DNA of 64,000 nt, taken from positions 1-64,000 of the forward strand of contig NZ_PXZM01000005.1 of the NCBI RefSeq assembly GCF_003013395.1, given 5' to 3'. The translations under genes and the position numbers were made by a program. Source of the stretch: Brevibacillus fortis. GTDB lineage: Bacteria > Bacillota > Bacilli > Brevibacillales > Brevibacillaceae. Positions within the stretch are counted from its first letter, which is position 1. Each line of letters opens with the position of its first letter. This document shows, in pieces, positions 43,569-50,836 of this stretch. The notes under the pieces were generated by a model that did not search any database, was not told where the DNA came from, and was given only the letters and a program-made list of their open reading frames with translations.

Positions 43569-44507
43569 TTAGTGCAAGAGCCAATTTCCCATGACCAGAA
43601 CAACCGGGATGGACAAGAGCGCCAGCAAGGTGGAACAAACCGTCGTCATGGCACCCATCTCCTCATCTGCCGCATAGCGCCCGAACAAGATCGAGGCCAA
43701 TGTCAGGGTGGGCATTGCTACTTGCACGAGGGATACGCTGACGATATCGCTGTCGAAAGAAAAAGCGGACAAAAGAAACGCCGTCATCAGCGGAAAAACA
43801 ACTAATTTAAACGTAAGTGGCATACTCAAAAGCTTCAATGACACTTGCGGTTTGTTGCGCAAAAACATAGGCAAGAGCATACCAATGTACATCATGGCTA
43901 ACGGAGAGGCGAGCTTGGACAGCGTTCCAAACAGTTGCTTCACAGGCTCAGGTGGCACAAACCCAATGATGGCAGAACCGAGTCCGAATACGATCGCGAT
44001 CATGGGGATGTTGATGAGTGTTTTTAGCCCTTTCAAGGAGAAGCTTCCTTTTTCCTGGAGCATCATCACGCCCACTGTCCAGAGCACAACATCCACACCT
44101 GCGTCGAAAATAGCAGCCAAGAGCGCCCCTTTTGGCCCAAACAATGCCGCACAAAGCGGCAAACCGATAAAGCCTGTATTCCCCAAGCCGGACAAGAGCG
44201 CAATCTCTCGACGTTTTTTCACAGGAAGCGGAAGGGCACGCGCACCTAACCAGCCGATGAAAATGCCCAGGCAGTTTAGGATAATCGAAATGACGAATAT
44301 TGCAAAAATTTGGTATAAAATTTGTTGATCAATGGTTGTCTGAAAGATCCCGTCTAAAATAATGCACGGCATGGCAACGTTTATAATAATCGTGATGACG
44401 AGCTGGCGGGAGTCTGCAGTCAAGGGTTGCCGGTAGCCGATTAAGCTACCGATCCCAATGATGACGGCCATGATGAGGATGGACTGCTGCAACGTTTGTA
44501 GTTCCAT
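43569..44507 (-). CDS. AEC (auxin efflux carrier) family transporter
   Basis: A 312-aa polytopic protein with about ten helices in two inverted five-helix halves. Family-like segments include INVAMPCIILDGIF near the N-terminus and GNTGFIGLPLCAALFGPKGALLAAIFD in the middle. Bacterial members carry malate, malonate or other organic acids, or precursors of signalling compounds. It is separated by 13 bp from the upstream 44521 gene and probably co-transcribed with it. No regulator is adjacent. Confidence 0.85.
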   Translation of the reverse strand: MELQTLQQSILIMAVIIGIGSLIGYRQPLTADSRQLVITIIINVAMPCIILDGIFQTTIDQQILYQIFAIFVISIILNCLGIFIGWLGARALPLPVKKRREIALLSGLGNTGFIGLPLCAALFGPKGALLAAIFDAGVDVVLWTVGVMMLQEKGSFSLKGLKTLINIPMIAIVFGLGSAIIGFVPPEPVKQLFGTLSKLASPLAMMYIGMLLPMFLRNKPQVSLKLLSMPLTFKLVVFPLMTAFLLSAFSFDSDIVSVSLVQVAMPTLTLASILFGRYAADEEMGAMTTVCSTLLALLSIPVVLVMGNWLLH

Positions 44508-44520
44508 GCTGTCCTCCTGC

Positions 44521-44922
44521 CTACATCTCTACCGGAAGCCATTCGAGTTCGGTCGGCTCCCCTTTTTCACATGTTCTCAGCAAGTCCCCGCATAATGGAA
44601 CAACTTGCTCAAGCGGAACACACCAGGAAAGGGGAAAGGCAACCTCACTACCCTCGATGACGAGCGTGGACATCACCGCCGATTGCTTGTCTGCCGCAAG
44701 CACAAAATGCTGTTCAACAGGCTCGTGTTCTTTCCACTGCACCAATACTTTGCCGTTGTTCCCGCCTCCTACGACCAGATCCACATGGTCTCCATACGCT
44801 GCGTGAACCAACGTCCGTGTGACTCCATCCAATTGAGCGATTTCCTTCAGCACTTCATGCCAAGCTACATGCTTTTGCTCCATTCCACTTCCATCTGTAT
44901 ACATACGCCAGTCGTTTAACAT
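44521..44922 (-). CDS. Hypothetical protein, weakly Imm1-like
   Basis: A 133-aa cytosolic protein starting MLNDWRMYTDGSG, with a hydrophobic core strand pattern (HVDLVVGGGNNGKVLVQW) and a Trp/Pro-containing end (FPLSWCVPLEQ). The GG-rich turn followed by VLVQW recalls Imm1-type immunity proteins, but no toxin lies nearby. The ATG at 44922 follows AAAGGAG. The frame continues upstream to 45021 without a ribosome site. It is probably co-transcribed with the AEC transporter gene. Confidence 0.5.
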   Translation of the reverse strand: MLNDWRMYTDGSGMEQKHVAWHEVLKEIAQLDGVTRTLVHAAYGDHVDLVVGGGNNGKVLVQWKEHEPVEQHFVLAADKQSAVMSTLVIEGSEVAFPLSWCVPLEQVVPLCGDLLRTCEKGEPTELEWLPVEM

Positions 44923-45132
44923 GTTGGTTGACTCCTTTTGTCGGTGCGCTCTCCTATGAAGAACAAGCACGTCATTGCTTGTAGGCCTTTCATTTCGTAC
45001 TAATTGTACGCTTCTTGACAAGGAACCTCAACCACTACTTGTGCGACGAGTTTTGGTCTCATGCACATAGCCACCGCATGAATGGAGAATCTTAAAAGAG
45101 ATAACAAGTGTGAGCGTTGCTGTAGTGGTGGG

Positions 45133-45357
45133 GAGGAAACAGGAGAAAACGCTCAGCTTCTAGGGCCACCCCCTGAGGGATTGACTGCACGACTCCATGC
45201 AAAAAGCGAAACCGCGTCCAAAGTGGTCATTTCAGGATGTATTTCAGAGGTGGACGCTTAAAGACGTGTTTCGCTTTTTGCATTCCGTCTCGGTCGGTGT
45301 CCCTAAGATCTTCGCTTATTTCTCCTGTTTCCTCTACGAGCTTTCCGAGTTCATCGG
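45133..45357 (+). ncRNA. Element B1: second member of the structured inverted-repeat family
   Basis: Outer arms 45133-45148 and 45319-45334 are a perfect 16-bp inverted repeat, and inner arms 45197-45212 and 45268-45283 another perfect 16-bp repeat. Their sequences are unrelated to the stems of element A. The unpaired strands are shared: AGGGATTGACTG at 45176-45187 with NNCGNCTCC abutting the inner stem, TCCGNCTNGGTNGGNGT after it, and AGCTTT-N4-GTTCATCGG at 45339-45357. The N4 is complementary to the last four bases, forming a small hairpin before a T-run. An apical 7-bp stem (45214-45220 with 45251-45257) is present. Preserved pairing with changed sequence argues for selection on structure. 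Confidence 0.6.
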
Positions 45358-45399
45358 GTTTTTTAAAAAAAGAATGAAGAACGTATTCAGTTACGACAG

Positions 45400-45592
45400 A
45401 GAAGAATATTTCCAGACGTAGCGACTTGTGGAGTCCTCCCAAGCGGAGAAGGGATTTGCGGGCAAAAGAAACGCAACGTGCCCGAGCTACGAAGCGGCTA
45501 CCCTTTTGCGTTTCCCCGCGAATCCATTCGGAGCGGACAGTCTAGGCTCCCCAGCGGGACGGAGCCTGGAGCCTAGACTGGAATATTCTTCT
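45400..45592. repeat. Element B2: large compound hairpin
   Basis: The ends 45400-45415 and 45578-45592 are complementary (AGAAGAATATTTCCAG against CTGGAATATTCTTCT, one bulge). Inside are a perfect 13-bp hairpin, CAGTCTAGGCTCC (45538-45550) with its complement (45568-45580), and a long stem joining GGATTTGCGGG plus GAAACGCAA (about 45452-45475) to TTGCGTTTC plus CCCGCGAATCC (about 45506-45524). It has no coding frame, T-run or transposase. It resembles a dispersed palindromic intergenic repeat. The 44923-45733 gap contains B1, B2 and the promoter below. Confidence 0.65.
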
Positions 45593-45664
45593 CCTTACCG
45601 CAGCTACATAAAACCTCGTTCATTTAAATTCATAGTAATCAAATAGGATTTAGTAATTTAAAGA

Positions 45665-45693
45665 TTGACAAAGGTATTTTCGAGCACTACTAT
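45665..45693 (+). promoter_or_regulatory. Sigma-A promoter of the first binding-protein gene
   Basis: TTGACA (45665-45670), 17 bases, TACTAT (45688-45693), about 40 bases before the ATG at 45734. Confidence 0.65.
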
Positions 45694-45733
45694 GAATCCA
45701 TGAAATCCGATTAACATAAAGGGGATTGTCACC

Positions 45734-46561
45734 ATGAAAAAAGTCATTCTGTCTACCTTACTATCTTGTCTGCTACTGGGAATGACCGGTTGTAGCACTT
45801 CCGGTTCTCCTTCTCAGCCGAATAATACGACACCGCCTGCTGATCAGGCAGCTTCTCAAAATTTGCTGGAAAAAGTAAAAGCCGAGAAAAAACTCGTCAT
45901 CGGTACGGAAGGTACATACTCTCCTTTTACGTATCATGATCAGTCGGGCAAATTGACCGGCTATGATGTGGAGGTTGTCACGGAAGTAGCCAAGCGACTC
46001 GGTGTAGAGCCAGTCTTCCAGGAGACACAATGGGATGCGATGTTTGCCGGACTCGACTCCAAGCGCTTTGACGTGATTGCCAACCAAGTAGGAGTTCGTC
46101 CTGATCGTCAGGAAAAGTACGACTTCTCCAAGCCGTATACGATTTCTCGCGCGGTTCTAGTGACTCACAAGGACAATGACACCGTCAAAGACTTCAAGGA
46201 TATTAAAGGCTTAAAAGCCGGACAATCCATGACGAGCAACTACGCTGACCTCGCACGCGCCAATGAGGCAGAAATCGTCGGTGTAGACAACTTCAATCAG
46301 GCGATTGACCTGATCGCACAAAAACGCGTGGACGTCGTGCTCAACGATAATTTGTCCGTGCTTGATTTCCTGAAGCAAAAGCCGGATACGCCAATTAAAA
46401 TCGTGACCAAAAATACAGAGGGCCAACCAACCGCTTTCATGTTCCGCAAAGGCAGCACGGAATTGATTGATGCGATTAACAAGGCGCTCGATGAGATGCA
46501 GCAGGACGGCACTCTTTCCAAAATTTCCATTAAATGGTTCGGTGAGGATATCACGAAGTAA
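45734..46561 (+). CDS. Polar amino acid ABC transporter, substrate-binding lipoprotein 1
   Basis: A 275-aa precursor with a lipoprotein signal ending LLGMTGC, lipid-modified on Cys20. The mature part is a family 3 periplasmic-type binding protein (VIGTEGTYSPFTYHDQSGKLTGYDVEVV; DVIANQVGVRPDRQEKYDFSKPY). The layout resembles cystine/cysteine-binding TcyA or YckB. It is about 70 per cent similar to the next gene by eye but has its own promoter, and the two diverge in the ligand-facing C-terminal lobe, suggesting different ligand ranges. GGGGA precedes the ATG. Confidence 0.9.
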   Translation: MKKVILSTLLSCLLLGMTGCSTSGSPSQPNNTTPPADQAASQNLLEKVKAEKKLVIGTEGTYSPFTYHDQSGKLTGYDVEVVTEVAKRLGVEPVFQETQWDAMFAGLDSKRFDVIANQVGVRPDRQEKYDFSKPYTISRAVLVTHKDNDTVKDFKDIKGLKAGQSMTSNYADLARANEAEIVGVDNFNQAIDLIAQKRVDVVLNDNLSVLDFLKQKPDTPIKIVTKNTEGQPTAFMFRKGSTELIDAINKALDEMQQDGTLSKISIKWFGEDITK

Positions 46562-46571
46562 TTCTTAGACA

Positions 46572-46600
46572 TTGACAAAATTGTCTGTCCCTTTTAGTAT
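46572..46600 (+). promoter_or_regulatory. Sigma-A promoter of the second binding-protein gene
   Basis: TTGACA (46572-46577), 17 bases, TAGTAT (46595-46600). It lies between the two paralogous binding-protein genes and can drive the second binding protein, permease and ATPase independently. Confidence 0.65.
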
Positions 46601-46641
46601 GTTCCTATTCAAATTCACATCGGTTTAGTGGGGGTTAATTT

Positions 46642-47475
46642 ATGAAAAAACTATTATTTTCGCTTCTCGCTTCCACTCTGTTAGTCGCATTGGCAGGTTG
46701 TGGGTCGTCTTCAACGGGACAGCCACCGCAAAATAGTGCCGCTCCTGCCCCAACAGAAGAGAAAAAAGAACAAAACTTGTTGGAAAAAGTAAAAGCTGAC
46801 GGTAAACTCCTGATCGGAACCGAGGGAACGTACGCGCCGTTTACGTTCCACGATCAGTCTGGCAAGCTGACTGGCTATGATGTGGAGGTCGTGACAGAGG
46901 TAGCGAAGCGCATCGGCGTAGAGCCTGTTTTTCAAGAAACACAATGGGATGCGATGTTCGCTGGACTCGACTCCAAGCGCTTTGATGTCGTAGCGAATCA
47001 GGTAGGCATTCGTCCTGATCGTCAGGAAAAATACGATTTCTCCAATCCATACACAGTATCCACAGCGGTCCTCGTCACCCATAAAGACAACACGACCGTA
47101 AAAGGCTTCGAGGATATTAAAGGCCTAAAAGCAGCGCAAACACTGACAAGCAACCTCACAGATATCGCGAAGAAAAACGGAGCGGAAATCGTTGGTGTGG
47201 AAGGCTTTAACCAAGCGATAGACTTGCTTGTTTCCAAGCGTGTAGACATTACGATCAACGATGGGATTTCCCTGTTGGACTTCATGAAGCAAAAGCCTGA
47301 TGTTCCTATCAAAATTATCGCAAAAGATCCGAACGTAGCGAAAAACGGCTTCCTCTTCCGCAAGGGCAGCACAGAGCTGGTTGATGCATTCAACAAAGCG
47401 CTGGATGACATGACGAAAGATGGTACCCTCGCAAAAATATCAGAGAAATGGTTTGGTGCAGATGTCTCTAAGTAG
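46642..47475 (+). CDS. Polar amino acid ABC transporter, substrate-binding lipoprotein 2
   Basis: A 277-aa precursor with lipobox LVALAGC (Cys20). The mature domain is of the family 3 solute-binding type and closely resembles the preceding gene product in its first 130 residues (GTEGTYAPFTFHDQSGKLTGYDVEVV). It feeds the permease and ATPase downstream. The permease start lies 14 nt inside its 3' end. GGGGGTTAA-type ribosome bases precede the ATG. Probable substrates are cystine or another polar amino acid, by family only. Confidence 0.9.
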   Translation: MKKLLFSLLASTLLVALAGCGSSSTGQPPQNSAAPAPTEEKKEQNLLEKVKADGKLLIGTEGTYAPFTFHDQSGKLTGYDVEVVTEVAKRIGVEPVFQETQWDAMFAGLDSKRFDVVANQVGIRPDRQEKYDFSNPYTVSTAVLVTHKDNTTVKGFEDIKGLKAAQTLTSNLTDIAKKNGAEIVGVEGFNQAIDLLVSKRVDITINDGISLLDFMKQKPDVPIKIIAKDPNVAKNGFLFRKGSTELVDAFNKALDDMTKDGTLAKISEKWFGADVSK

Positions 47476-48157
47476 CTTCTTTGAAAACCCAGAACGCCTG
47501 AACCGATGGATGGATATCGCGCAAAGCTCCTTTCTTCCTCTGTTGAAAGGAGCCTTGCTCTATTCTTTGACAATCGCCATCGCTTCCTTTTTCATTGGTC
47601 TGATCATTGCGGTTCTCACTGCGCTGGCACGTCTATCCGGCATAAAGCCGCTGATTGCCATCGCACGCGTTTATGTATCGATCATTCGCGGTACCCCTTT
47701 ATTGGTCCAATTGTTCATCATTTTTTATGGCTTGCCGAGCATCGGCTTGATGATCGATCCGATACCATCGGCAATCATCGGCTTCTCTCTCAGCGTCGGT
47801 GCCTATTCTTCCGAGGTGGTACGTGCCGCGATCTTATCCATTCACAAAGGGCAATGGGAAGCAGCCTACTCTGTGGGGATGACTTACTGGCAAGCACTGC
47901 GTAGAGTCGTGCTCCCTCAGGCAGCTCGCGTCTCCATTCCTCCTTTGTCCAACTCGTTTATTAGTTTGGTCAAGGATACTTCCCTGGCTTCCGTCGTTCT
48001 GGTACCAGAGATGTTTCGCAAAGCCCAAGAAGTCGTCGCTGCGACCTATGAGCCGCTGCTCGTCTATGTGGAAGCGGCCCTTATCTACTGGATGATTTGC
48101 TTCGTACTCTCCATTATTCAGGATCGCATCGAAAACAAGCTGGACCGTTATGTCTAA
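47462..48157 (+). CDS. Polar amino acid ABC transporter, permease
   Basis: A 231-aa HisM/TcyB-type permease with five helices and the EAA loop QWEAAYSVGMTYWQALRRVVLPQA that docks the ATPase. I chose the ATG at 47462, which overlaps the binding-protein gene by 14 nt and gives the family length; a frame from 47420 adds 14 unlikely residues. Translation is probably coupled. It likely forms a homodimer with two copies of the ATPase below. Confidence 0.88.
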   Translation: MSLSSFFENPERLNRWMDIAQSSFLPLLKGALLYSLTIAIASFFIGLIIAVLTALARLSGIKPLIAIARVYVSIIRGTPLLVQLFIIFYGLPSIGLMIDPIPSAIIGFSLSVGAYSSEVVRAAILSIHKGQWEAAYSVGMTYWQALRRVVLPQAARVSIPPLSNSFISLVKDTSLASVVLVPEMFRKAQEVVAATYEPLLVYVEAALIYWMICFVLSIIQDRIENKLDRYV

Positions 48158-48175
48158 AAAGCAGGTGAATTTCGC

Positions 48176-48910
48176 ATGATTACGATTACGGATGTGCATA
48201 AACAATTCAACACCTTACATGTACTCAAAGGCATTTCCCTCTCGGTGGAAAAAGGAAAGGTAGTCGTTATCATCGGTCCTTCTGGCTCCGGGAAAACAAC
48301 CTTGCTCCGCTGCCTGAATGCACTTGAGATTCCGACCAGCGGCAGCGTCCAGATCGGCGACGTCAAGCTGGACTTTTCCAAAAAAGTGGAGAGAACGAGT
48401 ATTCCGAAACTGCGGAAGCAGACCGGGATGGTGTTTCAAAACTACAATCTGTTCCCGCACATGACAGCCGTTGAAAATGTGATGGAGGGGCCTGTCACTG
48501 TCAAAAAAGTTGACAAAGAAAAAGCGCGTGCGAAAGCCGCTGCTCTCCTGTCAAAAGTAGGTCTCGGTGACAAGCTGGACCATTATCCTGCACAGTTGTC
48601 TGGCGGACAGCAGCAGCGTGTAGGGATTGCTCGTGCACTAGCGATGGACCCGCAAGTCATGCTGTTTGACGAGCCTACCTCCGCTCTCGACCCGGAGCTC
48701 GTTGGCGAAGTGTTAAAGGTCATGAAAGAACTAGCCCAGGAAGGCATGACGATGATCGTCGTCACGCACGAGATGGGATTCGCCCGGGAAGTTGCCGACG
48801 AGGTGATTTTCATGGACCAAGGCTTCATCGTTGAGAGAGATACCCCTTCCAATTTGTTCGCACAGCCTCGTGAGGAACGTACACGTCAGTTTTTGCAGCA
48901 TTTGAAGTAG
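48176..48910 (+). CDS. Polar amino acid ABC transporter, ATP-binding protein
   Basis: A 244-aa ATPase with Walker [10 protein letters not shown] near residue 35, Q-loop [13 protein letters not shown], signature [15 protein letters not shown], Walker [15 protein letters not shown] and switch His VVTHEM. It is of the GlnQ/TcyC class. It lies 18 bp after the permease gene and completes the importer. Confidence 0.93.
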   Translation: MITITDVHKQFNTLHVLKGISLSVEKGKVVVIIGPSGSGKTTLLRCLNALEIPTSGSVQIGDVKLDFSKKVERTSIPKLRKQTGMVFQNYNLFPHMTAVENVMEGPVTVKKVDKEKARAKAAALLSKVGLGDKLDHYPAQLSGGQQQRVGIARALAMDPQVMLFDEPTSALDPELVGEVLKVMKELAQEGMTMIVVTHEMGFAREVADEVIFMDQGFIVERDTPSNLFAQPREERTRQFLQHLK

Positions 48911-48915
48911 TCACC

Positions 48916-48962
48916 AAAGAAAAGACTCTGCCTCTTGTATAAGAGCACAGAGTCTTTTCTTT
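48916..48962. terminator. Bidirectional terminator after the amino acid importer
   Basis: AAAGAAAAGACTCTG pairs with CAGAGTCTTTTCTTT, plus an inner CTCTT-GTAT-AAGAG stem. It also serves the minus-strand YjcZ-like gene. Confidence 0.85.
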
Positions 48963-48974
48963 GCTAATAAAGCC

Positions 48975-49064
48975 TTAATCATCAAGGAAGCAAAATACTA
49001 GAAAAACGATGATGAGAATCCAAATAAAACCTCCCCCGAAAAAGCCACCACGACCGCAACCCAT
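48975..49064 (-). CDS. YjcZ-like small sporulation-type protein (29 aa)
   Basis: AAAGGAG lies nine bases before an ATG at 49064 that opens a 29-codon frame. It begins MGCGRGGFFGGGF and continues with a hydrophobic helix (WILIIVFLVFCFL) ending in two Asp. A Gly-rich head plus single C-terminal helix is the hallmark of YjcZ-family small proteins made during sporulation in Bacillales. It sits alone next to a bidirectional terminator. Confidence 0.65.
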   Translation of the reverse strand: MGCGRGGFFGGGFIWILIIVFLVFCFLDD

Positions 49065-49332
49065 GCACTTCCACTCCTTTCGAGGTAATCAGATGGAAGC
49101 ACCGATCTGCTGGCAAGGATCGGTACTCCATTCAGCTTATGACGATCTCATCTCTCCTGTATGGATGCCTGTCTATTCCGTCGGCCAAATAGGAAAAAAC
49201 GGGTGCTTGCCCTCCGCAATTATCCAAAGCCTAAAAATTAACAAATGCTTCATGTTCTCTCTACTCTTCCTTAACATCAGACATCTATCATGAATGTGTC
49301 AGACCCTACGATGGACATTACGTCCTCCATTT

Positions 49333-49373
49333 CCGCCCGAATAGCCCCCTTCTACATCGGGCGGGCTTTTTTT
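49333..49373 (+). terminator. Terminator with no assigned upstream gene
   Basis: CCGCCCGA (49333-49340) pairs with TCGGGCGG (49357-49364), then T7. It lies 65 bp before the 49438 gene, and no plus-strand gene precedes it after 48910, which has its own terminator. It may end a small RNA in 49080-49330 or attenuate the 49438 gene. I see nothing else in that stretch. Confidence 0.65.
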
Positions 49374-49437
49374 CTTTGCCTCAAACAGATAAAATATGGA
49401 TAAATAGACCATTTTTAGTGGAGAGAGGGATTATTTC

Positions 49438-49812
49438 GTGGAAGGGTATAAACAGGCGTTAGCACAATATATTGACGCTACCAATACACATGACTTTGCC
49501 AATGTAGCAAAAATGCTTCATCCGAATGCCATTTACTGGTTTTCCGACAAGACTTGCACATCCATGAGTGAGATCCGCGCTTATTTTGAAAATGCATGGC
49601 ATCTGATCAAGGATGAAGTTTATGCGGCTACGGATGTCCAGTGGATTGCTGTCGATCAAAGGTCCGCTAGCTGCGTGTATACGTATCGATATCAAGGCTA
49701 TTACAACGGGGGATTCGTCACGGGAAGTGGTAGAGCCACGAATATTTTTACGAAAACAGAGACAGAGGAATGGAAACTCATTCATGAGCATCTGAGTGGT
49801 AAAGTGGAGTAA
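49438..49812 (+). CDS. NTF2-like (SnoaL/DUF4440-type) protein
   Basis: A 124-aa protein with the cone-shaped NTF2 fold pattern: N-terminal helix YKQALAQYIDATNTHDFANVAKMLH, the strand AIYWFSD, and a C-terminal EEWKLIHEHLS. Members serve as ligand-binding or isomerase-like domains; no catalytic residues can be assigned. The GTG start at 49438 has a GAGAGAGGGA purine stretch upstream. It is a single gene convergent with the nucleotidyltransferase gene. Confidence 0.75.
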   Translation: MEGYKQALAQYIDATNTHDFANVAKMLHPNAIYWFSDKTCTSMSEIRAYFENAWHLIKDEVYAATDVQWIAVDQRSASCVYTYRYQGYYNGGFVTGSGRATNIFTKTETEEWKLIHEHLSGKVE

Positions 49813-49824
49813 GCCCCAAAAGTA

Positions 49825-49896
49825 AAAGCCTCGCTAGGAAGCAAGGCTTTCTTGGTAAGTCGAGACCCCTCGTGCAAGGGGTCTCGTTTGTTTTTT
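49825..49896. terminator. Paired terminators between convergent genes
   Basis: The hairpin AAAGCCT/AGGCTTT (49825-49831, 49844-49850) has its T-tract on the minus strand and ends the 49902 gene. The hairpin CGAGACCCCT/AGGGGTCTCG (49861-49870, 49877-49886) is followed by TTTGTTTTTT on the plus strand and ends the 49438 gene. Confidence 0.8.
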
Positions 49897-49901
49897 ATCG
49901 A

Positions 49902-50672
49902 TTAAAAAGGGATTCGCTCTGAATGAATCTCATAGTGATGTCGAGCAGCCCACTCTTGGAGACCATCCCAGAATGCTTCGCAAGCGCTAACGATTTTTGC
50001 TGGATCAGTCAGATCCCCCGCCATCATCAATCTGGCTACTTGATCGAATCCAGCCGGACGATGCGGCAATTCCAGCGCTTCCGGCAAAACCTTGGCCCCT
50101 GTCGAGTAAAGCTTTCGGTTATGCAGCCCGATCAACATCGCACCGTATTGGGCAAACTCCATAGCCAAGTAGGGCAGATAGGTATGTGGGCCGTTTAGAT
50201 TTACGTTTCGCAATTTGCCAATAAACTCGTACATTTCCCCTACGAGAATACCGTTGATTGCTTCGGTAAACGCTTCTCTTGCTGGTGATTCTGCGGCTTT
50301 TTTGAGCGTTTCAAAATAGGCCTTCGGATCATATAGACGCAGCGGCGAAACGAATGGGCCATGTGTCAGCGGCCAATCATCCTCGACAGTAGCGGCAGTG
50401 TTCAGCAGGACGTCTGCACTGCACACATTTACTTCAGCCTTCCAAGGTCCCGCTGACCATTCGTAGCTAAATTCTATTTCTTCCCCTGATTCTTCTAATA
50501 CACAAAACATCTCGATATCCGAATAAGGCCCATCTGTCCCTCGAGAAATGGAACCATACACCCCAATAGCGAGAACTTTTTCTTTGTACACTTCATGTAA
50601 TCTCGCAGCTATTTCTTGGCAGGTTTGAAATCGTTCACTTCGAGATATTTTTACAGGTCCATTCATGTTCAT
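49902..50672 (-). CDS. ANT(4')-like aminoglycoside nucleotidyltransferase
   Basis: A 256-aa protein resembling kanamycin nucleotidyltransferase ANT(4') over its whole length. The nucleotidyltransferase core GVYGSISRGTDGPYSDIEM (residues 37-55) carries the metal-binding Asp52/Glu54, followed by the DWPLTHGPF region, a catalytic-base Glu in GEMYEFIGKLRN (146 or 149) and the end EIHSERIPF. Such enzymes adenylylate the 4'-OH of kanamycin, neomycin and tobramycin. It is chromosomal, with no mobile element nearby, so it is probably intrinsic. Activity is not certain from sequence. GGGAGA precedes the ATG. Confidence 0.85.
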   Translation of the reverse strand: MNMNGPVKISRSERFQTCQEIAARLHEVYKEKVLAIGVYGSISRGTDGPYSDIEMFCVLEESGEEIEFSYEWSAGPWKAEVNVCSADVLLNTAATVEDDWPLTHGPFVSPLRLYDPKAYFETLKKAAESPAREAFTEAINGILVGEMYEFIGKLRNVNLNGPHTYLPYLAMEFAQYGAMLIGLHNRKLYSTGAKVLPEALELPHRPAGFDQVARLMMAGDLTDPAKIVSACEAFWDGLQEWAARHHYEIHSERIPF

Positions 50673-50836
50673 TTACGTACATCTCCCTTGATATATTTTG
50701 GGGTAGCTGACACAAATACATGAATGGAGGACCTCGGGATTAACGGGGGACTTTTTTTGGATGCATGTGAACTTCCTCCCATCGACCAGATCGTAAGGTT
50801 CGTAATGATATGCATTTTACCAAGGATAGGAAAATC

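Noticed and set aside
49009..49293. A 94-codon plus-strand frame beginning with a Pro/Lys-rich stretch
   Set aside because: It is the complement of the YjcZ-like gene over its first part, lacks a ribosome site and resembles nothing; the minus-strand small gene explains the region better.
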